Positions 24,385-34,570 are shown, numbered from the stretch's first letter. The stretch: DNA of 63,461 nucleotides from an uncultured Verrucomicrobia subdivision 3 bacterium (GCA_903875465.1 CAIQWB010000023.1:1-63461); one strand, 5' to 3'. The notes: a model not told the origin generated them from the letters alone. A program made the numbers and translations.

Positions 24385-26619
24385 ATGACGCCCGCTCAAT
24401 TCCTTTCGCCCCTCAGTCTGGCTCTAACCCTGCCAGTCGCCAGCTTGGCCGCGCCACTCACTGCCACGATCGCCACACCATCGCCGGCCACCACGGGCTA
24501 TTTCAAGCTCGGCTCGACTCGCAACCCCGCCGGGGATGAAATTGGGGTAAACAGTCGCAGCCTGCTTATCAATGGGCAGCCGGTGTTTCCGGTGATGGGC
24601 GAATTTCATTACTCCCGTTGTCCCGCCACCGAGTGGCGGGAGGAACTGATCAAAATGAAGGACGGCGGGGTGGACATCGTGGCCACCTACGTTTTCTGGA
24701 TTCATCACGAAGAGTTAGCCGGACAGTTCGACTGGACCGGCCAGCGCAATTTGCATGAGTTTCTCCAGACGTGCGGGGAACTCGGTTTGCAGGTGGTAGT
24801 CCGGTGTGGACCGTGGTGCCACGGCGAGGTGCGCAATGGTGGACTGCCCGATTGGGTGCAGGCGCACAATGACTGGAAACTGCGCTCCACCGACACCAAT
24901 TTTCTGACCGCCGTGCGCGCGCTTTACGGCCAGATCGGCCAGCAACTCGCGGGGGAACTCTGGAAGGAAGGCGGGCCCGTCATCGGCGTGCAAGTGGACA
25001 ATGAATTTGGCGGCGCGCCGGAGTACTTGCTGGCGTTAAAAAAACTGGCGGTGGACTCCGGGATTGACGTGCCGCTGTATATCAAAACCGGCTGGCCCGC
25101 CATGCGCCGGCCCGTGCCATTGGGAGAATTATTGCCCTTATTTGGCGCCTACGCGGATGGATTTTGGGAGAATAGTCTTCAGCCCATGGCCAAAGGCAAC
25201 TGGGAAAACTTCACCTTCAAATTCACCCGCACCGACACCGGCATTGGCAGTGACTCCTTAAAACCAAATGTGGCAGGCGACACGGCCGGAACCGAAAAAT
25301 ATCCGCACCTCACCTGTGAAGTGGGCGGCGGCATGCCCGCCTCCTATCACCGCCGCATGAATTACGATCCGCGCGATGTGGAGGCCGTGGTCCTGACCCA
25401 ACTGGGCGGCGGCAGCAGTCTATTGGGGTATTACATGTACCATGGCGGGCAGAACCCGGCGGGCAAATTATCCACCCTCCAGGAATCCCGGGCCACGGGT
25501 TACCCCAACGATTTGCCCGTGAAAAGCTACGACTTCAACGCTCCCATTGGCGAGTTCGGCCAGCTGAACCCCCAATATTTCTGGCTGCGCCGCCTGCATT
25601 TCTTCCTGCACGACTTTGGCGCTGCGCTCGCTCCGATGCCCCCTGCCCTGCCCGATGCGCGCCCGGCAGACAAAAATGATCTCAGCACGCTGCGCTGGGA
25701 TGCACGCTCCAACGGGACCAACGGATTTGTCTTCGTGAATAATTACCAGCGCCTTCAGTCTCTGCCCGCCAAACCTGGAGTGCAGTTCCAACTACATCTC
25801 CCCGGTGGCGATCTGATTTTCCCGAATGAGCCGCTAACGATCCCCGCGGACTCATTTTTCTTCTGGCCCTTTAACCTTGAGCTCGCAGGAGCCAGGTTGA
25901 TTTACGCCACTGCCCAACCCGTTTGCCAGGTTTCCAATGCCGCCGGGCTTACGGTTTATTTTGCCGCCGTCCCGGGGATTGCAGCCGAGTTCCAGTTTGA
26001 TCCTGCCAGTCTGGCCCGGGCCGCCTCCCCGGTCGCTGTTTTTCAGAAAGTGAAACCGAGTCGAAACATCGCGGTTACGGTCCAAACCCGGACGGGGGCC
26101 GAACTGCGCCTCGTGGTGTTAAGTGAGGCGGATTCCCTGGCCCTGCGGAAAAACCCGGATGGCGGCGGAGTTAATTTTGAATCGCCGCCCCAGCCATCGG
26201 TTCTGGCGGTGAAATTAATCCCTCTCCAACCCGCCGGCCTCGCGCGCGACTTTGCCCCCGACATCCGCAAACCAGTCGCCCCAGCGGACACGGATTTTAC
26301 CAACGCCGCCACCTGGGGCCTCACCTTGCCCGCCGGACTTGACCTCCACCAAAACCCCCTCCTGCGCCTGCATTACACTGGCGATGTGGCCCGCCTGACG
26401 CTAAATGGCCGTTTGATCGCGGACAATTTTTACAGCGGCCGCACCTTTGATTTGGGTCTGAAACGTTACGCTCCGGAAATTTTAACGGGCGATTTACAAC
26501 TGCAAATACTGCCGTTGCGTCGGGACGCGCCCATCTACCTGACAGATGAGGCCCGGACCGCCCTTGGAACTGCCCCCTCGGTGGCCGCCCTTCAAAGGGC
26601 GGAAATTGTGCAACCCTAG
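24385..26619 (+). CDS. GH35 beta-galactosidase-like hydrolase, secreted
   Basis: 744 residues from ATG 24385. A TTG at 24370 is an alternative. Signal peptide to about ASLAAP. The GH35 barrel starts LINGQPVFPVMGEFHYSRCP, then VVVRCGPWCHGEVRNGGLPDW, where Glu of the HGE triplet is at the family acid/base position, and VIGVQVDNEFGG. LTCEVGGGMP occupies the region of the usual nucleophile Glu. C-terminal beta domains include a jelly-roll end (LDLHQNPLLRLHYTGDVARL). Galactan or galactoside hydrolysis outside the cytoplasm is expected. It sits between purM and PL4, 57 bases after purM. Confidence 0.85.
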   Translation: MTPAQFLSPLSLALTLPVASLAAPLTATIATPSPATTGYFKLGSTRNPAGDEIGVNSRSLLINGQPVFPVMGEFHYSRCPATEWREELIKMKDGGVDIVATYVFWIHHEELAGQFDWTGQRNLHEFLQTCGELGLQVVVRCGPWCHGEVRNGGLPDWVQAHNDWKLRSTDTNFLTAVRALYGQIGQQLAGELWKEGGPVIGVQVDNEFGGAPEYLLALKKLAVDSGIDVPLYIKTGWPAMRRPVPLGELLPLFGAYADGFWENSLQPMAKGNWENFTFKFTRTDTGIGSDSLKPNVAGDTAGTEKYPHLTCEVGGGMPASYHRRMNYDPRDVEAVVLTQLGGGSSLLGYYMYHGGQNPAGKLSTLQESRATGYPNDLPVKSYDFNAPIGEFGQLNPQYFWLRRLHFFLHDFGAALAPMPPALPDARPADKNDLSTLRWDARSNGTNGFVFVNNYQRLQSLPAKPGVQFQLHLPGGDLIFPNEPLTIPADSFFFWPFNLELAGARLIYATAQPVCQVSNAAGLTVYFAAVPGIAAEFQFDPASLARAASPVAVFQKVKPSRNIAVTVQTRTGAELRLVVLSEADSLALRKNPDGGGVNFESPPQPSVLAVKLIPLQPAGLARDFAPDIRKPVAPADTDFTNAATWGLTLPAGLDLHQNPLLRLHYTGDVARLTLNGRLIADNFYSGRTFDLGLKRYAPEILTGDLQLQILPLRRDAPIYLTDEARTALGTAPSVAALQRAEIVQP

Positions 26620-26803
26620 GCCGCCGGCAAGGCGTTCAAGTGCGTTTATTTCAAGGCCAAATGCACAAATACAACGGTGACAACCGGAAAAGCTGGTTTA
26701 AGGTTGTCCTAACCAGAGTTGTGAATTCGAGCGGCTCCAGCTTTGTCCCAATGCCCACGTCACTGCCCGCCAGATGGGAAGTGCCCAAATCCAATACCAT
26801 TGC

Positions 26804-29800
26804 ATGAATTTCCTGCTCGGCCGGGCTCTCTTGATTGGCCTCCCCTTGCTTTGCCTGACCGCGAATCCCACCGCCGCCAACGTTCCCGGCGGGGTCATCA
26901 GCACCACCACTCCTGTCACCGTGACCGATGGCGGCAGTACCGTGACCATGGCCAATGGAATATTATCCATTCTCTGCACCAAAGCGGGTGCGACCATTAA
27001 CCAAATCAATTATACCTTCAACAACGGCGGCGGCAGCCAAACCCAGCAGGTTCTCAGTGGCGGCTACAATGGCGGACAGCTCTATTGGGAGAGCGGCGGC
27101 TTCGGCACCGGTTCGTTCACCTATTCGCTGGTGGCGAATACGGGCAACTATGCAGAGATTGACCTGGTCAGCACTTCGGCCACCAACGGGGTTCTGGACA
27201 TTCATTTTTCCATGCTCAAGGGTTCCCCGGGCTTTTATGTCACACCCATTTGGATCCATCGGGCGATGGATGGCACTATGGGAATGGGTGAAACCCGGGA
27301 CAATATCTACGCGGGTTCCACCTTCAATTGGATGTGCGTGGATGACACTCGCAACCGGCTTATGGAAGTTTCCGGCGGCCTGGCCATCGGCGTGCTGAAT
27401 GCCCCGGTGGAAGTGTCCCTTTGGACGAACGGCATCTATCAGGGCCAGTATGAGGACAAGTACAAATACAGCGCTGATCTGGGAGTACAACGGGCCTGGG
27501 GATGGTGCAGTGTGGGTCCAGGCGGTAAAAACATTGGTCTGTGGAACATCTCCGCCACGTCGGAATATTACAATGGCGGCCCCCTGAAGCGCGAACTCAT
27601 GGAACATATTGGCACCACCATTCTCAACATGCTAAACGGGGGACATTACGGCGGCGGCCATGACGGTTCCTGGAATGCCGGGGAAATATGGACCAAAGTT
27701 TACGGCCCCTATTTCATCTACTGCAACAATGTCACCAATGCCCTCACGGGCATGACCCCGGCCGCCAGCGCCCTCCGTGCCGACGCCCTGGCCCAAGCCG
27801 CCGCCGAACAGACCGCCTGGCCCTACAGCTGGTTCACCAATGCAAATTATACCCCGGCTGCCGGCCGCGGAACCATCACCGGCCAGATGAAAATTGCCGA
27901 CACCGGGAATCCCAACGCCTCCTCAGCCAATCTCTACGTGGGGGCGATCATCCAACCCTTGACCACGGATGCCAATTATGATTTTCAGGAATGGGTTAAG
28001 CCCTATCAGTACTGGGTTAAGAGCGACAGCAACGGCAATTTTACCATCCCCAAGGTCATCGCCGGCGGCAATTATACCCTCTACGCGTTCGGCCCCGGCG
28101 CCGCCGGAACTTTCCAATCCCAAAATCAAACGGGCGGCAATGCACCTAACTCATTGGACATTCCCGCCTTCCCCTTCAGCGTCACCGTCACCGCTGGTGC
28201 AACCAACAACCTGGGAACGGTCACCTGGACCCCAGCCCGCGTGGGACCTACCGTGTTTGAAATCGGCTATCCAGACCGGACGGGTGGTAAATTTCGTCAC
28301 GGGGACGATTATTGGGTCAGTGATATTGGCCCAACCGCAACCGCGCCGAGCCCCATCTGGAGCAAACATCTGGAATATCCCTTCGATTTTCCAACTGAAC
28401 CGAATTACGTCGTTGGGCAAAGCCGCTGGACAACTGATTGGAATTACGTCCAGCCCGTATTGGTGGATGGGGCGGGAAATTTTGATGGCACCACCTCCAC
28501 CATTAATTTCACCCTCGCCACCGCTCCAACTGTCGGGGCCCAGGCATCTTTCTATATTGCCCTGTGCTCAGATTATCAAGGACCGCTGGAGATCGCCGTT
28601 AATGGCACACAAATCGCCGGGAGCACGGGTTATTTTCCCACCTACAGCAACTCGGGCAGTGGTAGCGACACCACCATCCGCCAGGGCTTGCACGGCATTT
28701 TCTCCGATAACCGCCTCAATTTCGCCGGCAGCCTGCTCAAAGCCGGGCCCAACACCATCACCATCAACATGCGCAAGGGCGGCTATTTTGCCAACCACGC
28801 GATGTATGATTACCTGCGTCTGGAATTAACCGGCTATGTGCCCCCCGCCCCCGCCAGCATCACTGCCTACCCCGGCAACCACTGTAATCTGGTCACTTGG
28901 CCCGTCACCCCGGGGGCTACCAGTTACAACCTCTACCGCTCCACCGCCGGTGCCGGCCTGACCAGCCTCACCAATGGTGTGCCGGGTCCCGTTTGTGGAT
29001 CGGGCACCAATAACGCCACCTGGCTCGACGTCACCGCCCAGAATGGCACGGCCTATTACTATGCCGTGCAGGCGGTTAATGCCAACGGGGCCAGCGCCAA
29101 TTCCCCGGCGGGCAACCAGACCACCCCCTCCGTCACCCTCAGCAGCCAGGCTGCCCCCGCCCCCACAGGTTTGACGGCCACGCCCTCCGGCTCTCTGGCC
29201 AGCCCCGGGCTGGGCCAGGTCACCTTGAACTGGACGGCCTCGCCCGGGGCAAATTTCTATTCCATTCAGCGCTCCACGGTGGTCAATAACGGCGATGGCA
29301 CGAATGTCGTCCTGGGTACCATTCTGTTGAACAATACCAATACTACCACCAGTTATGTGGACGCGACCCCAACCTGCGGGAGCATGTACCTTTACGCTGT
29401 CAGTGCGACCAGTGCCGGAGGCACCAGTGCCCTGTCCGGAGCTGTGCTCGCCAAGCCCATACCCCCAGCACCCACCACGTCTCCGGGTGGACTCATGGCC
29501 AGCTTTGTCGCCATCACCAATATTTATTTAACGTGGGCACCCGTAACCGGAAGCATCGGCTATTTGGTCCAACGCTCCACCTCCAGCACCAATTCATATG
29601 TGCTGTTAGCCAGCATCACCGAGACCAACTATACCGACTATGGCCTGGGTACGAACACCACCTATTATTACAAAATCACCCCGGTCAACGCTGGCGGCAC
29701 CGCCACTGGAGCGGTGACCAGTCTGAATGGCCCACCCCCCGCCCCCGCAGGCCTCACCGCCGTGGCCGGCTACCAGCAAGTTCTCCTGACCTGGCCGGTC

Positions 29801-30238
29801 GTCATTGGGGCCACCAGTTACACCCTGAAACGCGGCACCACCAGCGGTAACGAACTCACCACCGTGGTCACCGCGTACACCGGCAATAGTTATACCAACA
29901 CCAGCTTGTTCAATGGCACTACCTATTACTTTGTCGTCACCGCGACCAACAGTCACGGCACCAGCCCCAATTCTCTGGAGGCCAGCGCCACCCCTTTCAA
30001 CAGCGCCAATCCCCATTTCGTTTTTGCGGGCCCTGCCAGTGGCAATTGGTTGGTCAGCGGCACCGGTGGCCTGGCCAATGTGAATTACTACCTCTTGACC
30101 ACCACCAACCTCACCCAGCCCACCAGCAACTGGATTCGCCAGGTTACCAATGTCTTCGACAGCCGCGGGGCCTTCAATTTTGCCAATCCTATTAATCCGG
30201 CCGAGGGACAGCGCTTCTATCGCCTCGAAGTGCCCTGA
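26804..30238 (+). CDS. PL4 rhamnogalacturonan lyase with FN3 modules, secreted
   Basis: 1144 residues from ATG 26804 with a clear signal peptide. The catalytic domain (to about 340) holds DKYKYSADLG (Lys near 219-221) and GGPLKRELMEHIG...MLNGGHYGGG, where H281 is at the PL4 catalytic His position. Then come an FnIII-like middle domain (TITGQMKIADTG) and a C-terminal jelly roll (FEIGYPDRTGGKFRHGDDYW), the usual three-part PL4 plan. About four fibronectin III repeats (about 665-1065) and the window's recurring C-terminal module ending FYRLEVP follow. It cleaves rhamnogalacturonan I backbones by beta-elimination. Confidence 0.87.
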   Translation: MNFLLGRALLIGLPLLCLTANPTAANVPGGVISTTTPVTVTDGGSTVTMANGILSILCTKAGATINQINYTFNNGGGSQTQQVLSGGYNGGQLYWESGGFGTGSFTYSLVANTGNYAEIDLVSTSATNGVLDIHFSMLKGSPGFYVTPIWIHRAMDGTMGMGETRDNIYAGSTFNWMCVDDTRNRLMEVSGGLAIGVLNAPVEVSLWTNGIYQGQYEDKYKYSADLGVQRAWGWCSVGPGGKNIGLWNISATSEYYNGGPLKRELMEHIGTTILNMLNGGHYGGGHDGSWNAGEIWTKVYGPYFIYCNNVTNALTGMTPAASALRADALAQAAAEQTAWPYSWFTNANYTPAAGRGTITGQMKIADTGNPNASSANLYVGAIIQPLTTDANYDFQEWVKPYQYWVKSDSNGNFTIPKVIAGGNYTLYAFGPGAAGTFQSQNQTGGNAPNSLDIPAFPFSVTVTAGATNNLGTVTWTPARVGPTVFEIGYPDRTGGKFRHGDDYWVSDIGPTATAPSPIWSKHLEYPFDFPTEPNYVVGQSRWTTDWNYVQPVLVDGAGNFDGTTSTINFTLATAPTVGAQASFYIALCSDYQGPLEIAVNGTQIAGSTGYFPTYSNSGSGSDTTIRQGLHGIFSDNRLNFAGSLLKAGPNTITINMRKGGYFANHAMYDYLRLELTGYVPPAPASITAYPGNHCNLVTWPVTPGATSYNLYRSTAGAGLTSLTNGVPGPVCGSGTNNATWLDVTAQNGTAYYYAVQAVNANGASANSPAGNQTTPSVTLSSQAAPAPTGLTATPSGSLASPGLGQVTLNWTASPGANFYSIQRSTVVNNGDGTNVVLGTILLNNTNTTTSYVDATPTCGSMYLYAVSATSAGGTSALSGAVLAKPIPPAPTTSPGGLMASFVAITNIYLTWAPVTGSIGYLVQRSTSSTNSYVLLASITETNYTDYGLGTNTTYYYKITPVNAGGTATGAVTSLNGPPPAPAGLTAVAGYQQVLLTWPVVIGATSYTLKRGTTSGNELTTVVTAYTGNSYTNTSLFNGTTYYFVVTATNSHGTSPNSLEASATPFNSANPHFVFAGPASGNWLVSGTGGLANVNYYLLTTTNLTQPTSNWIRQVTNVFDSRGAFNFANPINPAEGQRFYRLEVP

Positions 30239-30313
30239 ATCCACGCGCCGATTTCGTCGGAATAATTTATTTTTAAAGTGCCCGGTTCCGCGTAAGCTTC
30301 GGCCACCTTTTGC

Positions 30314-31612
30314 ATGAACATACTTGTCATCGGTTCGGGTGGACGCGAACACGCCCTGGTCTGGAAGCTGGCCCAATCGCCCCACGCCCTGAGAATGTGG
30401 TGTGCCCCTGGCAACGCCGGCATCGCCGGTGAACGCCTCGCGGCCAACGGCTCAGCCGTGGAATGCCTCCCGCTCGGAGCCGAAAATTTGCCCGGCCTGC
30501 TCGCCTTTGCCCAATCCCAAGCCATCGACCTCACCGTCGTGGGCCCGGATAATCCGCTGGCCCTGGGTATCGTGGACCAGTTTCAAGCCGCAGGCCTGCG
30601 CATTTGGGGCGTAAACCAAAATGCCGCCCAGTTCGAATCGTCCAAGGTCTTCTCCCAGAAGTTCATGGAAAAATACGGCATCCCCACGGCTGCTGCCGGC
30701 ACCTTTGCGGACCCAGCGGCCGCCAAACGCTTCGCCGCCAGCTTGGACGGTCGTTGCGTGGTCAAAGCCGATGGCCTGGCGCTCGGCAAAGGTGTTTTGA
30801 TGTGCACCAACCTGGCCGAGGCCGAGCGTGCTGTCGATGAAATCATGGTGGGCAAAGCCTTTGGCGCAGCGGGCGCGCAGACCGTCATTCAAGAATATTT
30901 GGAGGGTATGGAAGTGTCCCTGCACGCCCTCTGCGACGGTCATACCGCCAAACTCTTTCCCACCTCCCAAGATCACAAACGTGCCCTGGATGGCGACCAC
31001 GGTCTGAACACCGGTGGCATGGGCACCTATTCCCCAACCCCCTTTCTAAGCGATGCCGAGCTTGCTTCGGTCTCCCAAAAAATATTGGAACCCTTCATGC
31101 ATGGCTGCCGTGCCGAGGGCATTGATTATCGCGGGATATTATATCCCGGCGTGATGCTGACAAAAACGGGCCCCAAGGTGCTGGAATTCAATGCCCGTTT
31201 CGGCGATCCCGAAACCCAGGTTTATCTCACCCGGCTGGAAAACGACCTTGTGGAATTGCTGGATGCCAGCGTGAGCGGCACGTTGGATAAAGTTAAATTA
31301 ACTTGGAATCCCCGTGCGGCCGTGTGTGTCGTCATGGCCAGCGGGGGGTACCCCGGCAATTATCCCAAAGGTCAGGCTATCTCCGGTCTCGCCGCCGCCA
31401 ATTCCCTCCCGGAAATCAAAGTATTCCATGCCGGCACCGCCCTGAAAAACGGCCAGATCGTTACCAACGGCGGCCGGGTGCTGGGGGTAACCGCCGTGGG
31501 CGCGGATTTGAAAACCGCCCAAATTGCCGCCTACACAGCCGTTGGAAAAATTCACTTTGAAGGCGCACACTTCCGCCGGGACATTGCGGCGAAGGCATTA
31601 AACCCAGCTTAG
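30314..31612 (+). CDS. purD: phosphoribosylamine--glycine ligase (GARS)
   Basis: 432 residues, complete. It joins glycine to phosphoribosylamine with ATP in purine synthesis. Seen: MNILVIGSGGREHALVWKL, VVGPDNPLALGIVD, the ATP-grasp stretch FMEKYGIPTAAAGTF...VVKADGLALGKGV, SQDHKRALDGDHGLNTGGMGTYSP and LEFNARFGDPETQV. Its stop overlaps the end of a tiny minus-strand ORF. purM lies about 6 kb upstream with two polysaccharide-degrading genes between. Confidence 0.97.
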   Translation: MNILVIGSGGREHALVWKLAQSPHALRMWCAPGNAGIAGERLAANGSAVECLPLGAENLPGLLAFAQSQAIDLTVVGPDNPLALGIVDQFQAAGLRIWGVNQNAAQFESSKVFSQKFMEKYGIPTAAAGTFADPAAAKRFAASLDGRCVVKADGLALGKGVLMCTNLAEAERAVDEIMVGKAFGAAGAQTVIQEYLEGMEVSLHALCDGHTAKLFPTSQDHKRALDGDHGLNTGGMGTYSPTPFLSDAELASVSQKILEPFMHGCRAEGIDYRGILYPGVMLTKTGPKVLEFNARFGDPETQVYLTRLENDLVELLDASVSGTLDKVKLTWNPRAAVCVVMASGGYPGNYPKGQAISGLAAANSLPEIKVFHAGTALKNGQIVTNGGRVLGVTAVGADLKTAQIAAYTAVGKIHFEGAHFRRDIAAKALNPA

Positions 31613-31764
31613 GCAGCCAATTGAGACGCTTTCTTCCTGGACAATCGGACCGGGTAAAACAGCTTCATGGCGACCTTTAAAACCTCGCCCGGGGCTTTCC
31701 ACATCACCGCTGCAAGGCTGCTCATCCATAAATTAATCAACCACCATGGTGCCTTGGGCGGCAT
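31609..31764 (-). CDS. small ORF downstream of glgC (51 codons), unknown
   Basis: A 51-residue basic, hydrophobic peptide starting MPPKAPWWLINLW and ending KKASQLAA. It lies 36 bases after the glgC stop, in the same frame as glgC. The frame between them (FAREGFQPGPHA) is also open, so the sequence runs on past the single TAG. Its stop overlaps the purD stop from the other strand. It has three Trp and a helix-like centre (SSLAAVMWKAPGEVLKVAM). No family recognised. It could be a small protein gene, a former C-terminal extension of GlgC, or chance. Confidence 0.35.
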   Translation of the reverse strand: MPPKAPWWLINLWMSSLAAVMWKAPGEVLKVAMKLFYPVRLSRKKASQLAA

Positions 31765-31800
31765 GGCATGGGGTCCGGGTTGGAAGCCTTCGCGGGCAAA

Positions 31801-33108
31801 CTAAATCACCGTGCCATGCAGGATAATTCCGTTCTTGGGAATAATGACAATCCCATCCCGAATAAAATACAGCGCATGATCCACATTCTCCGACTTGCCC
31901 GCCGGTGAAATGGTCACGTTATTGCCAATACGCGCGTTCTTATCAATAATGGCGTTCTCAATTTTACAGTGCGCGCCAATCCCAATCCGCGGCAACCCAT
32001 CGCGCTCATGCTGGGCCACTGACTCCGCCGACTCATAGTAATCGCCTCCCAGAATAATGCAGCGATTCAGCTCCGTACCCTGGCCCACTGTTGTGCGCAG
32101 CCCCACGATGGTATTGCTGATCCGCGCATAATTAATGATACAACCGTCAGTCACCAGCGCGTGATCGATCTGGGCCCCATTAATCTTGGAACCGGGGAGA
32201 AACCGGGGACGGCTGAACACCGGTGCCTCCATGTCAAAGAAATTGAACCGCGGCAGTTCGGAAACCAGGTCCAGATTGGCCTCAAAAAAGGAACGGATTG
32301 TCCCAATGTCCTCCCAATAGCCTTGGAAAATGTGCGAATAGACCCGGTGCGATTTGATCGCATGGGGAATGATGTCCTTGCCAAAGTCGGAGAGCGGATT
32401 ATCGAGCATTTCGCTCACCAGTTTGCGGTTGAAGACATAAATGCCCATGGAGGCCAGATAGGATTCCCCCTCCGGCGCCATGCCCAGGCTGGCTTGCAAG
32501 GCCGCTGGAATGCGCAACGGCTGCAGCACACTCTCATCCTTGGGTTTTTCCACGAAGTTGGTAATGCGCTGGTCAGCGGCGATTTGCATCAGTCCCAGAG
32601 AACTCGCCTCTTTCCGCCCCACGGGCAGGGTGGCAATGGTAATGTCCGCCTGGTTTTCAATATGTTCCGTGATCACTTTACGGAAATCCATCCGGTACAA
32701 CTGGTCACCACTCAAAATCAGCAAATAATCAAAGTCATGATTGAGAAAATGCACCAGGTTTTTGCGGACGGCATCCGCCGTCCCCTCGTACCAGGAAGTG
32801 TTGGTGAACGTCTGCTGCGCCGCCAGGATCTCCACAAACCCGCTCGAAAACTGGTCAAACTTGTACGTGCGCGAAATATGCCCGTGCAGTGAGGTCGAGT
32901 TGAACTGCGTGAGCACATAAATGCGGCGGAAACCGGAGTTGATGCAATTGGAGATCGGAATATCCACCAGCCGGTATTTGCCCGCCAGCGGCACGGCCGG
33001 CTTGGCCCGCTCCTTGGTCAGCGGAAACAGCCGCGTCCCTTGCCCGCCACCCATGATGACGCAGAGGACTTTGCTGATATTGATGGATTGACGTCCGGTT
33101 TGTGACAT
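31801..33108 (-). CDS. glgC: glucose-1-phosphate adenylyltransferase (ADP-glucose pyrophosphorylase)
   Basis: 435 residues. It makes ADP-glucose for glycogen synthesis. Seen: the nucleotide-binding signature GGGQGTRLFPLTKERAKPAVP (20-40), LVDIPISNCINSG, GTADAVRKNL, ILSGDQLYRMDF and, in the C-terminal left-handed helix domain, GAHCKIENAIIDKNARIGNN. Length and end (GTVI) are like plant and cyanobacterial AGPases. It lies 77 bases after hflX on the same strand. glgA is not in the window. Confidence 0.95.
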   Translation of the reverse strand: MSQTGRQSINISKVLCVIMGGGQGTRLFPLTKERAKPAVPLAGKYRLVDIPISNCINSGFRRIYVLTQFNSTSLHGHISRTYKFDQFSSGFVEILAAQQTFTNTSWYEGTADAVRKNLVHFLNHDFDYLLILSGDQLYRMDFRKVITEHIENQADITIATLPVGRKEASSLGLMQIAADQRITNFVEKPKDESVLQPLRIPAALQASLGMAPEGESYLASMGIYVFNRKLVSEMLDNPLSDFGKDIIPHAIKSHRVYSHIFQGYWEDIGTIRSFFEANLDLVSELPRFNFFDMEAPVFSRPRFLPGSKINGAQIDHALVTDGCIINYARISNTIVGLRTTVGQGTELNRCIILGGDYYESAESVAQHERDGLPRIGIGAHCKIENAIIDKNARIGNNVTISPAGKSENVDHALYFIRDGIVIIPKNGIILHGTVI

Positions 33109-33185
33109 AAAAATTTATGGTTGAATGACGGGGCAACCTTAACGCTGTTGCCCAAGTGGAATCAAGTCACAGATTGGAAAAATTT

Positions 33186-34469
33186 CTAGGCCGGTTCGAC
33201 CTCAAACGCCGCAAATTCCTCGCGCAGGTGGGGCGGGATGCGCACTTTGAACCGCGCGGTTTTACTCCCATAACGGCTCGCCACCACCTGACCCACCGCA
33301 TGAATGCGCGCAATCACCGCCGCCTGCTCTTGCGGCACCTTTAAATCCAGCACCTCACGAATCGGCCGGAGTTGCGTGCCAATCTCCGCCAGTAACTGCG
33401 GCACCCCGTCCCCCGTCCGGGCCGAGATTGCCACCGCCGCGGGAAAATGGTCCCGCAACGCCGCCGGCACCCCCTCGGATAACCGGTCCACTTTGTTGAA
33501 CACCATCAGGGTTGGCTTGCCCACCGCCCCGATTTCGGTGAGGACGGCGTTCACCGCCAGAATTTGCTCCTCCGCCAGTGGATGACTCACATCCACCACG
33601 TGCAGCAGCAGGTCCGCCTGCACCACTTCCTCCAGCGTGGCCTTGAAGGCCTCCACCAGACCGTGCGGCAGTTTCTTGATGAATCCAACCGTATCCGTTA
33701 GCAATACATTTTGATTCGTCGGCAGGCGCAGCCGCCGGGTGGTGGGATCCAGGGTGGCAAACAATTTGTCCATGGCCAGCACTTCCGCGCCGGTAAGGTG
33801 GTTCAGCAGCGTGGATTTGCCCGCGTTCGTATAGCCCACAATCGAGGCCAGCGGCCAGTTGCTCCGCTGCCGCCCCACCCGCTGGGTCTCCCGCTGGCGC
33901 CGCACCGAATCCAGATCCCGCTCAATCCGGTCAATCCGCTCGGACACCTTCCGGCGGTCCGCCTCCAACTGCGATTCCCCCTCGCCCCCGCGCATCCCGA
34001 TCCCGCCGGATTGACGCGACAAATGGCCCCAGAACCGGGTCAGTCGCGGCAGCAAATGCTGGAGTTGCGCCAGCTCGATTTGCAACTTGCCCTCCCGCGT
34101 GCGCGCCCGCTGGGCGAAGATGTCCAGAATTAGCGCCGTCCGGTCCAGAATCTTGCACTCAAAAATTTTCTCCAGGTTGCGGCTCTGCGCCGGCGACAGT
34201 TCATCATCGAAAATAACCGTGTCCACATTGTTCTGCTTGCAGAACCCCGCATACTCACCCGCCTTGCCCTTGCCAATGTAGGTGGCCGGGGAGGGCGAAT
34301 CCATCTTTTGCGTGCCATGGCTGATAATTTCCGCGCCTGCCGTGGTCGCCAGCTCCCCCAGTTCTTCCAGCGATTCCCGGACTTCCGTGGCATCGCTGGC
34401 CTTGAGTTCCACGCCCACAAGGAAAACCCGTTCCGAGCGGCTGTTTCTGGTTTCGATCAGTGCTTTCAA
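33186..34469 (-). CDS. hflX: ribosome-associated GTPase HflX
   Basis: 427 residues. HflX rescues or splits stalled ribosomes under stress. Seen: N-terminal HflX domain with SPATYIGKGKAGE and ELSPAQSRNLE, the Gly-rich linker GGIGMRGGEGESQLEADRR (156-173), Walker A GYTNAGKSTLLN (212-223), DTVGFIKKLPHGLVEAF and NKVD. All GTPase motifs are intact. It lies between the VF530-type gene and glgC. Start is the first ATG. Confidence 0.96.
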   Translation of the reverse strand: MKALIETRNSRSERVFLVGVELKASDATEVRESLEELGELATTAGAEIISHGTQKMDSPSPATYIGKGKAGEYAGFCKQNNVDTVIFDDELSPAQSRNLEKIFECKILDRTALILDIFAQRARTREGKLQIELAQLQHLLPRLTRFWGHLSRQSGGIGMRGGEGESQLEADRRKVSERIDRIERDLDSVRRQRETQRVGRQRSNWPLASIVGYTNAGKSTLLNHLTGAEVLAMDKLFATLDPTTRRLRLPTNQNVLLTDTVGFIKKLPHGLVEAFKATLEEVVQADLLLHVVDVSHPLAEEQILAVNAVLTEIGAVGKPTLMVFNKVDRLSEGVPAALRDHFPAAVAISARTGDGVPQLLAEIGTQLRPIREVLDLKVPQEQAAVIARIHAVGQVVASRYGSKTARFKVRIPPHLREEFAAFEVEPA

Positions 34470-34570
34470 ATGTTGTTGCCACTCATCTTACCACAACTCC
34501 CCCCTGGAAATCCAACAGCTTCCCACAATCATGACCCGGCGTGGAATATGGTGGCTTTGAGTTTCCCTGA

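Noticed and set aside
31801-31803. Programmed read-through of the glgC TAG
   Set aside because: GlgC already has its normal length and C-terminus, and there is no recoding signal. A separate small ORF or chance is simpler.
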